Notes under the pieces: model-generated | Databases searched by the model: none | What the model saw: the letters and a program-made list of their open reading frames with translations, nothing else | What the model was told of the DNA's origin: nothing | Made by a program: the position numbers and the translations under genes | Assembly: GCF_018070465.1 (NCBI RefSeq) | Contig: NZ_JAGPXT010000007.1 | Span: 124,001-188,000 of the forward strand | Length of the DNA stretch: 64,000 nt | Reading direction: 5' to 3' | DNA from: Micromonospora sp. C95 | GTDB taxonomy: Bacteria > Actinomycetota > Actinomycetes > Mycobacteriales > Micromonosporaceae | Shown: one piece after another, positions 8,580-16,784 of the stretch | Layout of the letters: each line of letters opens with the position of its first letter | Numbering within the stretch: the first letter of the stretch is position 1

Positions 8580-9116
8580 ATGTCAGGGAACAGGCTTCGA
8601 TCGGCGCGGTTGGCCGCCCTTGTGGTGGCCTCGACGCTGGTTGCCACGGGGGGATTCGCATCAGCGGCATCGGCCGATGTGGGGCCATTGGATCACTGCA
8701 CATCGGTCGATGGCGGGGATCTGGTCTACGACGACTTCACCAAGTACAACAACTCGTTGTCGCATGCGGTGAATCAGTGGAACTCGCTGAACCCGATCAA
8801 CGTCAAAGCTGATACGGCTTCGACCTACGCGGACGTCGACGTGTCCGACTACACCTCTTCGAGCGACAGTCGGGCGGGCTGGTTCGACTGCAGTGCGGGC
8901 GCGGACGACATCAAACTGAACACACACCACATGGACGGCTACAACGAGTCGCAGAAGCACGCCGTCATGACCCACGAGTTCGGGCATTCCCTCAAGCTCG
9001 GCCACGGGCCGGAGATCGCGGTGATGGACTCGTGCCCGGCCTGTTACAACCCGAACATGAGCAACAACCTGCAGTCGTGGGACATCAACTCGTATCACAG
9101 CGTATGGGGGTACTGA
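8580..9116 (+). CDS. Secreted matrixin-like zinc metalloprotease
   Basis: A protein of 178 residues beginning at ATG 8580, which has GGAAG upstream. An N-terminal signal peptide (RLRSARLAALVVASTLVATG, probable cleavage after ASA near residue 32) directs export. The zinc site is HEFGHSLKLGH (His at about 132), the HExxHxxxxxH pattern of metzincins, with a Lys-Leu where many matrixins have glycine. A downstream methionine turn, AVMDS, supports a matrixin-type fold. Two cysteines follow the turn (CPAC) and could form a disulphide. It is small for a protease and is probably just the catalytic domain. Codon use is less GC-extreme than that of its neighbours. It lies two bases before the next gene, so the pair is co-transcribed. 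The natural substrate is unknown. Confidence 0.75.
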   Translation: MSGNRLRSARLAALVVASTLVATGGFASAASADVGPLDHCTSVDGGDLVYDDFTKYNNSLSHAVNQWNSLNPINVKADTASTYADVDVSDYTSSSDSRAGWFDCSAGADDIKLNTHHMDGYNESQKHAVMTHEFGHSLKLGHGPEIAVMDSCPACYNPNMSNNLQSWDINSYHSVWGY

Positions 9117-9118
9117 GC

Positions 9119-9664
9119 ATGAACCGCCGCCTTGCTCGACCGCTGGTCGCAGGTGCCGCCGCCGTTGCGGTGGCCTCTGGCGGGTGGTTGGCCTACGACT
9201 CGCTGCGCGCGGGTGAAACGCACTCGGTGCACTCGTCCTACGCGTTCGACGTAAAGGATGAGACGAAGGTGGCGGGGTTCGCCGACTACGTCGTCGTTGC
9301 GACGGTGGACCGTATCGCCGAGGTGCAGGAACGCGACGGCGCGCCCTACACCGTCTTTGACGTCACCGTGGACAAGACTCTCAAGGGCGAGCCGACCAAG
9401 ACGCTGCGAGTGGTCCAGCTGGGTGGAACCCTTGGCAAGGACACCTGGCGGGTCGACGGCGAGCCCTTGCTGCGGCCCGGCACGACCTACGTGCTGGCCG
9501 CGAAGACGGAGCAGGGGCGTGGAACGCATCAGCTGGTGGGCGGGGCGAACTTCCCGGTCGTCGACCGAGCCGCGGCCCGCGCTGGGGGCTCGAACCCGGT
9601 GGCCGAGTGGCAGGACAGCGTCGACCGCCAGCGGTGGCCCGACGAACTCCCCAAGAGTTCCTGA
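9119..9664 (+). CDS. Membrane-anchored or exported protein of unknown function
   Basis: Begins at ATG 9119, two bases after the metalloprotease stop. Of about 181 residues, the first 27 form an uncleaved signal anchor or signal peptide (MNRRLARPLVAGAAAVAVAS). The rest is one compact domain with beta-rich segments such as ADYVVVATVDRIAEVQE, YTVFDVTVDKTLKG and LRPGTTYVLAAKTE. I recognise no catalytic motif. The pairing with a secreted protease suggests it acts outside the cell, perhaps as a partner or immunity-like factor, but that is speculation from position only. Confidence 0.6.
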   Translation: MNRRLARPLVAGAAAVAVASGGWLAYDSLRAGETHSVHSSYAFDVKDETKVAGFADYVVVATVDRIAEVQERDGAPYTVFDVTVDKTLKGEPTKTLRVVQLGGTLGKDTWRVDGEPLLRPGTTYVLAAKTEQGRGTHQLVGGANFPVVDRAAARAGGSNPVAEWQDSVDRQRWPDELPKSS

Positions 9665-9688
9665 CCGCTGCCCTTCGACCGAACACCT

Positions 9689-9725
9689 TGTGGCCTGCCG
9701 TCCCGGCCTGGGGCGACAGGCCACA
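9689..9725 (+). terminator. Hairpin terminator after the metalloprotease operon
   Basis: TGTGGCCTG and CAGGCCACA form a perfect 9-base stem about 25 bases after the stop codon at 9664. There is no T-run, as is usual in GC-rich actinobacteria. Confidence 0.5.
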
Positions 9726-9951
9726 CGCCGTCCTGGCGAGGGCCTCGAACCCGGCCTCTTCGAAGAGCTACCGATGGGGCGGTTGGTGGCTTCCCCCGGG
9801 TCAGGGGGTCGCGCCTCCTGCTGGTGTTCATTCGGCGATCCGGTACCAACCTCAGCCTCGACACGCGGGACTGCCCGCTTCGCCGGTCTTGCTCGACTTG
9901 TTGATAACGGCCGGTTTAGGTTGATCCCGGTCATATCGGGAGGCCGGGTTG

Positions 9952-10068
9952 TTCACGCGTGTTCAAGCCGAGATCGCCCGGTTGCGGCGTGAGGTGGCTG
10001 AGTTGCGGCAGGAGAAGGAGATCCCGCGTAAGGCGGCCGCCTATTTCGCGAAGGAGATGGATCGGTGA
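9952..10068 (+). pseudogene. IS3-family transposase OrfA, C-terminal fragment
   Basis: The frame reads VQAEIARLRREVAELRQEKE and then KAAAYFAKEMDR before its stop. This is the leucine-zipper tail characteristic of IS3-family OrfA. The N-terminal helix-turn-helix part is missing, so it cannot be functional. Confidence 0.7.
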
Positions 10069-10290
10069 CCAGCCGCTTCCGGTTCATCTCCACCTACCGC
10101 GCCAGGTTCGGCGTGAAGCGGCTGTGCCGGATCCTGGCGGTATCCCGCTCCGGGTTCTACCGCTGGAGCGCCAGCGAGCCGGCCCGGCAGGCTCGCGCCG
10201 CCGACGAGGACGCCCTCGCCGAGCAGATCACCGTGGTCCACGCCGACTCCGGTGGCGCCTACGGGTCGCCGCGGGCGACCGCCGAGCTGG
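10065..10290 (+). pseudogene. IS3-family transposase OrfB, N-terminal fragment
   Basis: GTG 10065 overlaps the orfA stop. The frame reads MTSRFRFISTYRARFGVKRL, then LAVSRSGFYRW and HADSGGAYGSPRATAEL, which is the HTH_21-type start of IS3 OrfB. Homology stops at about 10290, before the rve (DDE) domain, and the frame continues into unrelated sequence. Confidence 0.75.
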
Positions 10291-10384
10291 CTTTGCAGTG
10301 CCCGACGACAAACGTCACCGCTGGCCGGAAAACCCATCGCGGCGACGGACACGAGGCGGTACGCGACATCCACGGTCCGGGCGC

Positions 10385-11614
10385 ATGGCTGAGTCGGGGT
10401 TGTCGTGGGTGGCTGTTCGTGGGATGCATGAACGGGCCGCCGATCATTTCTGGGCGTTCATGGAGGATCGGTCGGTGCGGTTTCTGCCGCACCGGTACGC
10501 GGCGATGTTCTTCACCACGCTCGGGCAGGTGATCGCGGGTCGGGACCACCCGGCGGGGCGGCGGGCGGCGTTGGCGGTGTTGGGGCGGACGTACCACCGG
10601 TTCGGGCTTCAGCCCTATCACGACACCGCGATCAGCGCGGCCATGGTGGACACGGTGGGCCGGTTCGCGGGTACCGCCTGGGGTCCGGCCTCGGCGGGCC
10701 GGTGGGAGCAGGGCTGCCGGCGGGCGTTGCGGTTGGCGGAGCGGGCCGCCGGGGTGGTCGGCGACGGGCCGCAGGTGATGGTGGGTGAGGTCGAGTCGCG
10801 TACCGAGCCGGTGGCGGGGGTCGCGGTGCTGACGGTACGGCCGGTGCGGCGACTGCGGTACGAACCGGGTGAGGCGCTGCCGGTGTGCACGCCGAGGCTG
10901 CCCGGGGTGTGGCGGTGGTTGTCCCCGGCCAATGCGCCCCGCCCGGACGGGCGACTGGAGTTCCATGTTCGCGCCGTCGCCCGGGGTGTGGTGTCGCCGA
11001 TGCTGGTCGGTGCGGTGACGCCGGGCGACACGCTGTGGCTGGGGCCACCGGCCGACGTCGGGCTGTCGCTGGCCGCGATAGGTGGGGCGGATCTGCTGCT
11101 GGCGGCCGGCGAGACCGGCCTGGCACCACTGCGGGCGATGGTCGAGCAGGTGGCGGAATCGCCGGGCGACCGTCGGGTGGCCCTGGTGGCGGGTGCCCGC
11201 ACCCTGTTCGACCTCTACGATGCGGTGGCGCTGGACAAGCTCGCCGACGCCCACCGGCGCTGGCTGACGGTCGTACCGACGTTCTCGCACGACCCGGCGG
11301 TGGAACCGGCCGCCCAGGGTGACCTGCTCACGGCGGCCCTCTACCACCATCGGCCCGGTCAGGCGTTCGTCGTCTGCGGTCCCCCGGGGCTGATCGAGCG
11401 GGCGCGGACGCGGCTGCCCGCCGCCGGGGTGGCCGCCCGCGACCTGCACCTGGCGCTCACCTTCGACCGTGCCATCGACGCGGCCCGCTGGCTACGCCGG
11501 CCGCAGCCAGCCGATCGCGGCCCCGGCCACGCATGCACGACTGCCACGAACGCCGGCGGCAGAGCGTGCTCTCAGTGCTGGACGAGCCCGCCGACCGGGA
11601 CCGACGGGACGTGA
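10385..11614 (+). CDS. Flavohemoglobin-like globin-reductase fusion
   Basis: About 409 residues from ATG 10385. The N-terminal 140 residues are globin-like (SWVAVRGMHERAADHFWAFM, FFTTLGQVIAG). The putative proximal heme histidine lies in LGRTYHRFGLQPYH and a WGPASAGRWEQ segment follows. The second half is a ferredoxin-reductase-type module: RLRYEPGEALPV, then WRWLSPAN in the FAD-binding position, and LLAAGETGLAPLRAMVEQV as the NAD-binding motif. Such proteins detoxify nitric oxide or transfer electrons to heme. The start is uncertain because an IS3 remnant ends 95 bases upstream and no clear ribosome site is visible; the native promoter may have been lost. The last 43 bases overlap the convergent Nudix gene, and the C-terminal tail after RWLRRPQ looks non-conserved. 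Confidence 0.7.
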   Translation: MAESGLSWVAVRGMHERAADHFWAFMEDRSVRFLPHRYAAMFFTTLGQVIAGRDHPAGRRAALAVLGRTYHRFGLQPYHDTAISAAMVDTVGRFAGTAWGPASAGRWEQGCRRALRLAERAAGVVGDGPQVMVGEVESRTEPVAGVAVLTVRPVRRLRYEPGEALPVCTPRLPGVWRWLSPANAPRPDGRLEFHVRAVARGVVSPMLVGAVTPGDTLWLGPPADVGLSLAAIGGADLLLAAGETGLAPLRAMVEQVAESPGDRRVALVAGARTLFDLYDAVALDKLADAHRRWLTVVPTFSHDPAVEPAAQGDLLTAALYHHRPGQAFVVCGPPGLIERARTRLPAAGVAARDLHLALTFDRAIDAARWLRRPQPADRGPGHACTTATNAGGRACSQCWTSPPTGTDGT

Positions 11615-12039
11615 CCGGTTGCCGGACGTGTCCGCGCCAGGGCAAGGCCGACGTCCACGAGGGAGGATCGGCGGAGGTGAACCACGTCCGGTATCGGGAT
11701 CCAGACCGGCTCGGCAGTTTCGCCGTTCGGCTCCGGCCGCAGGACCCCGCCCGTGATGCGGACCTGGTAGAAGATGCCCACGTTCTGGTGCACGAGTCCT
11801 GAGCGTGCCTCGGCGGCGGGAATCACTCTGGAGTCCACACCCAGCAGACGTTCGACCACCGCGTCGCAGCCGGTCTCCTCGGCAACCTCCCGGATCACCG
11901 CATCGACCGGATCCTCCGCGTGCTCGACCCGGCCGCCCGGGAGGGACAGGTTCGTGCCACCCGACGGCTGTCCGCAACGGACGAGCAGCACCCGCGCACC
12001 GTCGATGCACACGGCGTACGCGGCCAGCCGGAAACTCAT
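11572..12039 (-). CDS. Nudix hydrolase
   Basis: 155 residues from ATG 12039 (MSFRLAAYAVCIDGARVLLV). The Nudix box GRVEHAEDPVDAVIREVAEE followed by TGC matches the G-x5-E-x7-RE-U-x-EE-x-G-U consensus exactly. It should therefore be an active Mg-dependent pyrophosphohydrolase on a nucleoside diphosphate-X substrate that cannot be named from sequence. It lies 20 bases after the TOPRIM gene and is probably co-transcribed with it. Its 3' end overlaps the globin gene on the other strand. Confidence 0.85.
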   Translation of the reverse strand: MSFRLAAYAVCIDGARVLLVRCGQPSGGTNLSLPGGRVEHAEDPVDAVIREVAEETGCDAVVERLLGVDSRVIPAAEARSGLVHQNVGIFYQVRITGGVLRPEPNGETAEPVWIPIPDVVHLRRSSLVDVGLALARTRPATGHVPSVPVGGLVQH

Positions 12040-12059
12040 CTCAGCAACGCCATGCCGGT

Positions 12060-12725
12060 TCAGACGCCGGCGAGGAGCGCGTCGAGGGGGCGGGGCACGA
12101 TGTCCCGGGCGACGGCGGCCTCGACGAGCAGGCGGGCGTAGCGCTGGTTGCGGCGGGAGCTGCTGCGCAGGAATCGCCACAGTTGCGCGTCGGGATCCCG
12201 GCCGCGCCAGGCGGGCTGGCTCTGGAACCCACGGAACAGCCGCAGGTCGCCCTGCGCCTCGAAGAGGGCTTCGACGGCCGCACTGCCGACGGCACGGATC
12301 AGCTCGTCCTCCAGGTCGTCCACGCAGACGAAGAAGCCGAGCTGCGCCATCTCGGCGCGGGTGCCAGGCGTACCGACGCCCGCCTCGGTCAGGCCGCGCC
12401 GGAAGATCTCCTCCTCGCGCAGGTCGCACAGGCCGGCGAGGCGTACACCGATGCCCGGCGGGCCCAGCCTGGTCAGGAAGCGGCCGATCGCGTGGGCCCC
12501 GCCGATCGGCACGATGACGATTCGCTCGGCGGCGAGGTCGCGGCCGCGGCCGGCCGCCAGTGCCTCCAGGGCGATCTGGTCACTGATGCCCTCGACGAGC
12601 ACCACGGCCTCGGCGGACTCGGCCTGCGCCAGAGCGCGGGCGGTGGCCTGCATCGAGGCGGCGTTGCCGCCCAACGGCCCGTCCAGGCCGATCCGGGGCG
12701 GCTCGCGACGCGAGGTGACATCCAT
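12060..12725 (-). CDS. Stand-alone TOPRIM-domain (OLD-like) protein
   Basis: 221 residues from ATG 12725 with a GGGAGG ribosome site. The TOPRIM core shows the conserved glutamate in VVLVEGISDQIALEAL and an acidic segment LAGLCDLREEEIF where the DxD motif is expected. OLD-family nucleases carry this domain behind an ABC ATPase, but here there is no ATPase. Actinobacteria have such stand-alone TOPRIM proteins, annotated as nucleotidyltransferase/hydrolase domains. The C-terminal helical region ends in RDIVPRPLDALLAGV. It heads an operon with the Nudix gene and diverges from rph, sharing the 12726-12895 intergenic region. A role in nucleic-acid handling is inferred from the fold only. Confidence 0.75.
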   Translation of the reverse strand: MDVTSRREPPRIGLDGPLGGNAASMQATARALAQAESAEAVVLVEGISDQIALEALAAGRGRDLAAERIVIVPIGGAHAIGRFLTRLGPPGIGVRLAGLCDLREEEIFRRGLTEAGVGTPGTRAEMAQLGFFVCVDDLEDELIRAVGSAAVEALFEAQGDLRLFRGFQSQPAWRGRDPDAQLWRFLRSSSRRNQRYARLLVEAAVARDIVPRPLDALLAGV

Positions 12726-12828
12726 GGTGGGCCTCCCCCGCCCGATCGGTGGCGGAGCCCCGCGACGGGTGACAACGACAAAAGGCAGAGAGTCACCTCC
12801 CTGCCACTCCTAACGTATAGCGCACCGG

Positions 12829-12847
12829 GGGGCTTGTGGCAAGACCC
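12829..12847. promoter_or_regulatory. Rifamycin-associated element (RAE)
   Basis: GGGGCTTGTGGCAAGACCC is an imperfect inverted repeat (CTTG...CAAG core). It matches, apart from one or two bases, the rifamycin-associated element described upstream of actinobacterial rifampin-inactivating genes. It sits 48 bases before the rph start and just after a TATAGC -10-like box at 12816. It is expected to mediate rifamycin induction of rph. Confidence 0.8.
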
Positions 12848-12895
12848 GGGTTCTGCCGCAGAATCGTCGGCCGGACGAGGAAACGGGGGAAACAC

Positions 12896-15610
12896 GTGCG
12901 GGAGCTGTCGACGTACGAGACGACCACGCAGTACGTGGTGGGGCTGCACGACATCGGCGAGACGCAGGGCGACGTCGCCGGCGGTAAGGGGGCGCACCTG
13001 GGAGTGTTGTCGCGGATCGACGGCGTCCGGGTGCCGGCCGGCTTCTGCGTCACGACCCACGCCTTCCGGCGGATCATGGCCGAGCTGCCGTCGATCGAGG
13101 ATCGGCTCGATCGGCTGGCGCGGCTGCATCCGGAGGACCGGGATGCGATCCGGGCGCGCAGCGCCGAGATCCGGCACGCCATCGAGGCCGTCCCCGTACC
13201 GGACGATCTGGCGGCGGCGATCATCGGCGCCGTCGACGCACTCGACGGGCGGGCCGGGTACGCCGTCCGGTCCAGCGCCACCGCCGAGGATCTGCCGGCG
13301 GCCTCGTTCGCCGGCCAGCACGACACGTACCTGAACGTGGTGGGCCCGACCGCGGTCGTCGCGCAGGTCCGCCGGTGCTGGGCGTCGCTGTTCAGCGAGC
13401 GGGCGGTGACCTACCGCCAACGCAACGGCGTCGACCACCGTACGGTCGGGATGGCCGTCGTCGTGCAGCGGATGGTCGTCCCGGACGCGGCCGGCATCCT
13501 GTTCACCGCCGACCCGGTCACCGGCAACCGGAAAGTCTCCTCCGTGAACGCCAGCTTCGGTCTGGGCGAGGCCCTGGTCTCCGGCCTGGTGAACCCGGAC
13601 GTGTACACGGTGCGCGACGGCGAGATCGTCGCCCGGACGGTCGCCAGCAAGCAGCGGACCATCCACGCCCTACCGGCCGGGGGCACCCGGGAACAGGCGA
13701 TCGAACCGCAGCGGCGGGAGCAGCCGGCGCTGACCGACAACCAGGTCGTACGGCTCGCGCAGCTCGGCCGGCGAATCGAGGCACATTTCGGTCGCCCGCA
13801 GGACATCGAGTGGTGCCTGGTCGGCGACGACTTCCAGATCGTGCAGAGCCGGCCCATCACGACGCTGTTCCCCGTCCCGGCGGCCGATGACCGGGACAAC
13901 CACGTCTACGTCTCGGTCGGCCATCAGCAGATGATGACCGATGCCATGAGGCCGCTGGGGCTGTCGATGTGGCAGTTGACGGCCATGGCACCGATGCGGG
14001 TGGCCGGTGGTCGACTGTTCGTCGACGTCACCCAACGCCTGGCGTCACCCGCGAGCCGCGCCGCCCTGCTGGACATCATGGGTAGGGGTGATCCGCTGGT
14101 CAGGGACGCACTGGCGACCATCCTCGACCGCGCCGACTTCATCCCGACGGGGCCGGACCTGCTCGCGGCACGCCCGGACCCATCCGTGGCGACGCGGCCT
14201 GACGCGACGGTGGGCGGGGCACCGACCGCCGAGGTGCGGGCCGGTGGGGCACAGGCCGCCGAGGCGGTAGCTGGTCCGAGCCGCACCCCGATCGACACGG
14301 ACCCGGCCATCGTCGCCGGGCTGATCGAGCGTAGCCGAGCCTCCATCGCCGCCCTGCGGCGCGACATCCGGACGAAGACCGGCACCGGGTTGTTCGACTT
14401 CCTGACGACCGCGTTCGCCGAGCACAAGCGAGTCCTCGGTGACCCGCTGAGCATGCAGGTGATCATGGCGGGGATGGAGGCGACCTGGTGGCTCAACGAC
14501 TACCTCGGGGAGTGGCTGGGTGAGAGGAACGCGGCCGACACGCTGACGCTCTCCGCCCCCGGCAACGTGACGTCGGAGATGGGACTGGCGCTGCTCGACG
14601 TCGCCGACGTCATCCGCGTGCATCCCGAGGTGGTGGCGTTCCTGCACGACGTGGCGGACGAGAACTTCCTGGACGAGTTGCCGAAGCTGCCCGGCGGCAC
14701 CGAGGCACGTCGGGCCATCGAGGCGTACCTCGACCGGTACGGCATGCGCTGCGTCGGCGAGATCGACATCACCCGGCCACGGTGGCGCGAACGTCCCACC
14801 ACGCTGCTGCCGGTGCTCCTGGAACACGTCCGGCGCGCCGAGCCAGGTGCGGCCGAGCGTCGTTTCGAGCAGGGACGGCAGGCTGCGGAACAGAAGGCGC
14901 AGGAGGTGCTGTCCCGGCTGCGCCGCCTGCCGGACGGGGAGCGCAAGGCGACCGAGGCCAGGCGCATGATCGACCGGGTCCGGACCTTCACCGGCTATCG
15001 GGAGTACCCGAAGTACGACATCATCAGCCGCTACTTCCTCTACAAGCAGGCCCTGCTGGCCGAGGCCGAACGTCTGGTGCGGGCACAGGTGATCCGCGAG
15101 CCGGAGGACGTCTTCTTCCTCACCTTCGGTGAATTCCACGACGCCGTACGCACCCACCACGTCGACGCCGGCCTCGTCCGACGGCGCCGGGAGGAGTTCC
15201 GGTCGTACCAGGCGCTCCGGCCGCCCCGGGTGCTCACCTCCGACGGTGAAGCCGTCGACGGGGTGTACCGGCGTGACGACGTGCCGGCCGGTGCCCTGGT
15301 CGGCCTGCCGGTCTCCACCGGGACCGTGGAGGGACGCGCCCGGATCATCCTGGACCTGGGCCGCGCCGACCTGGAACCGGGCGACATCCTCGTCACCACC
15401 CACACCGACCCCAGCTGGACACCCCTGTTCGTCGCCGTCGCCGGCCTGGTGACGGAAGTCGGCGGACACATGACCCACGGCGCGGTGATCGCCCGGGAGT
15501 ACGGCCTGCCAGCCGTTGTCGGGGTGGCGGATGCCACCACGCTGATCACCGACGGGCAGCGGATCCGGGTGCACGCCACCGACGGATACGTGGAGATCCT
15601 GCGCAGATAG
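12896..15610 (+). CDS. rph: Rifampin phosphotransferase
   Basis: About 904 residues from GTG 12896, preceded by GGGGGAAA. It is a three-part dikinase related to PEP synthase. The N-terminal ATP-binding domain carries GGKGAHLGVLSRI, YAVRSSATAEDLPAASFAGQ and ILFTADPVTGNRK. The middle part binds the antibiotic. The C-terminal swivelling domain has the catalytic histidine in GGHMTHGAVIAREYGLP (about residue 860). Rph enzymes transfer the beta-phosphate of ATP to the C21 hydroxyl of rifampin. The length is slightly above the usual 865-870 residues; an insertion rich in Ala, Pro and Thr near residues 430-460 may account for this. The RAE directly upstream and a strong hairpin directly downstream support a single-gene, rifamycin-inducible unit. 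PEP synthase is the alternative, but the RAE favours rph. Confidence 0.9.
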   Translation: MRELSTYETTTQYVVGLHDIGETQGDVAGGKGAHLGVLSRIDGVRVPAGFCVTTHAFRRIMAELPSIEDRLDRLARLHPEDRDAIRARSAEIRHAIEAVPVPDDLAAAIIGAVDALDGRAGYAVRSSATAEDLPAASFAGQHDTYLNVVGPTAVVAQVRRCWASLFSERAVTYRQRNGVDHRTVGMAVVVQRMVVPDAAGILFTADPVTGNRKVSSVNASFGLGEALVSGLVNPDVYTVRDGEIVARTVASKQRTIHALPAGGTREQAIEPQRREQPALTDNQVVRLAQLGRRIEAHFGRPQDIEWCLVGDDFQIVQSRPITTLFPVPAADDRDNHVYVSVGHQQMMTDAMRPLGLSMWQLTAMAPMRVAGGRLFVDVTQRLASPASRAALLDIMGRGDPLVRDALATILDRADFIPTGPDLLAARPDPSVATRPDATVGGAPTAEVRAGGAQAAEAVAGPSRTPIDTDPAIVAGLIERSRASIAALRRDIRTKTGTGLFDFLTTAFAEHKRVLGDPLSMQVIMAGMEATWWLNDYLGEWLGERNAADTLTLSAPGNVTSEMGLALLDVADVIRVHPEVVAFLHDVADENFLDELPKLPGGTEARRAIEAYLDRYGMRCVGEIDITRPRWRERPTTLLPVLLEHVRRAEPGAAERRFEQGRQAAEQKAQEVLSRLRRLPDGERKATEARRMIDRVRTFTGYREYPKYDIISRYFLYKQALLAEAERLVRAQVIREPEDVFFLTFGEFHDAVRTHHVDAGLVRRRREEFRSYQALRPPRVLTSDGEAVDGVYRRDDVPAGALVGLPVSTGTVEGRARIILDLGRADLEPGDILVTTHTDPSWTPLFVAVAGLVTEVGGHMTHGAVIAREYGLPAVVGVADATTLITDGQRIRVHATDGYVEILRR

Positions 15611-15630
15611 ACGCGCTGGCTTGCGTGCCA

Positions 15631-15660
15631 ACGAAGCCGGCGCGCCGCCGCCGGCTTCGT
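15631..15660 (+). terminator. Hairpin terminator after rph
   Basis: ACGAAGCCGGCG and CGCCGGCTTCGT form a perfect 12-base stem with a 6-base loop, 20 bases after the rph stop. Confidence 0.75.
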
Positions 15661-15720
15661 GGAGCTCAGCGATCGCGCCGCCAAACCATCGTTCGGCGGC
15701 GGTCCGCTGAGTCGAGGTGG

Positions 15721-16458
15721 TCAGCCGTCGGCCGGCGCGGCGCCGACAGTCGCGAGGTCACGCAGGGCGTAGCGGAGGTGCTCCCACTCCTCATCGAAGA
15801 TCACGTGGAGGCAGTGCAGGACCGACACCTCGGTCTCGGCTGACCACGGGTTCCGTCGAGGCTCGGCGAGCAGTTCCGGGGTGACGGTGGCGAGGAACTC
15901 GCGCACCATGGCCTGCCGCCCGGCCCGCAGGTCGAGCACCTCGGCCAACGTCGGCTGCTCCGTTGCGAAGATCGAGGTGTCGAAGCCGTCCGTCGTGTAC
16001 TCGACGTGCGGCTGCCCGAGCGGATGGAAAGGTTGCGGCAGGCGTAGCACTGCCTTGCCGAGCCAGGCGTCGGCGGCGAACGCGAGGTGCCGCAGCGTCT
16101 GCGTAAAGGACCACTCGCCGTCGACCGAGGCGTCGAGGACACCGGCCGGCATCGCGTTCGCACGCTCGACCGCGGCCGCCCAGGCCCGTTCGAGCGCCGC
16201 CCACGCCGCCCGCAGTCCCTCCGGGTCCCCGGCCTGCTTCAGCTCCCGACCCGGGAACCGCCGGTTGAGCTCGGACTCGACGAACGGCACGACATCGATC
16301 CCGTTGACCAGCAGCGGCCCGTCCGCCAGCCAGGGTGCGTCGATGTCGAGCCCCCGCACGTCGACGCCGCGCATCACCGCCCCGGCCAACGTCGACCTGT
16401 CGAACCGTGCCCCCTGTAGGTCCCGGTCGACGAACTCCACGACCCGGTTCTGAACCAT
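15721..16458 (-). CDS. DinB-family protein with pentapeptide-like N-terminus
   Basis: 245 residues from ATG 16458. The first 45 residues read like a short pentapeptide-repeat run (GARFDRSTLAGAVMRGVDVR). From about residue 80 there is a four-helix DinB domain with a His-containing motif in WSFTQTLRHLAFAADAWLGK and a later HCLHVIFDEEWEHLRYALRD. DinB/YfiT proteins are metal-dependent hydrolases or thiol S-transferases (for example with mycothiol), but the substrate cannot be told. It is transcribed alone, convergent with rph across the terminator. Confidence 0.75.
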   Translation of the reverse strand: MVQNRVVEFVDRDLQGARFDRSTLAGAVMRGVDVRGLDIDAPWLADGPLLVNGIDVVPFVESELNRRFPGRELKQAGDPEGLRAAWAALERAWAAAVERANAMPAGVLDASVDGEWSFTQTLRHLAFAADAWLGKAVLRLPQPFHPLGQPHVEYTTDGFDTSIFATEQPTLAEVLDLRAGRQAMVREFLATVTPELLAEPRRNPWSAETEVSVLHCLHVIFDEEWEHLRYALRDLATVGAAPADG

Positions 16459-16784
16459 GCGGCCCCCTCCTGTCGACGAATCGCGGCGACCTTAAACCGC
16501 GGGTGCGACAACATCGGCCGATCCCGGGACGCGCAGCAGGCACTCGCCTTGCCCGCCGAGGCGCAAGCTCCTAGCCTTGATTCGCGAACGTCGATTTCTA
16601 CCTGGTCTTCACCGGCGGTCCGGCGCCCTCCTCGCCGTGCAACGCGCCGAGTTCAGCGGCTGAGCGCCAGCGGTGGCTGTTCACCGTCTTCAGTAGAGTC
16701 CCCGACAGCCGGGCCGATCCGCCGACGGAGGTCGGGTGACCACTGCGGGTCGACGATCTGACAGTCACAGGGTAGAGGTCGGGA
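16459..16784. other. Intergenic region without a recognised gene
   Basis: 326 bases between two divergent genes. I see no RNA gene or conserved small frame; it presumably holds the two promoters. AGAGG at about 16773 is the likely ribosome site of the next gene. Confidence 0.5.

Larger units (their letters stand above)
9952..10290 (+). mobile_element. Remnant of an IS3-family insertion sequence
   Basis: Consecutive fragments of IS3 orfA and orfB survive with the classical GTGA overlap, but the 5' part of orfA and most of orfB, including the DDE catalytic core, are gone. No terminal inverted repeats were found. The right edge (about 10290) passes straight into sequence upstream of the globin gene, which suggests a deletion from inside the element. 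Confidence 0.7.

Noticed and set aside
10259..11449. A 396-residue minus-strand frame opposite the globin-reductase gene
   Set aside because: No recognisable family and composition of a shadow. The plus strand encodes globin and reductase motifs.
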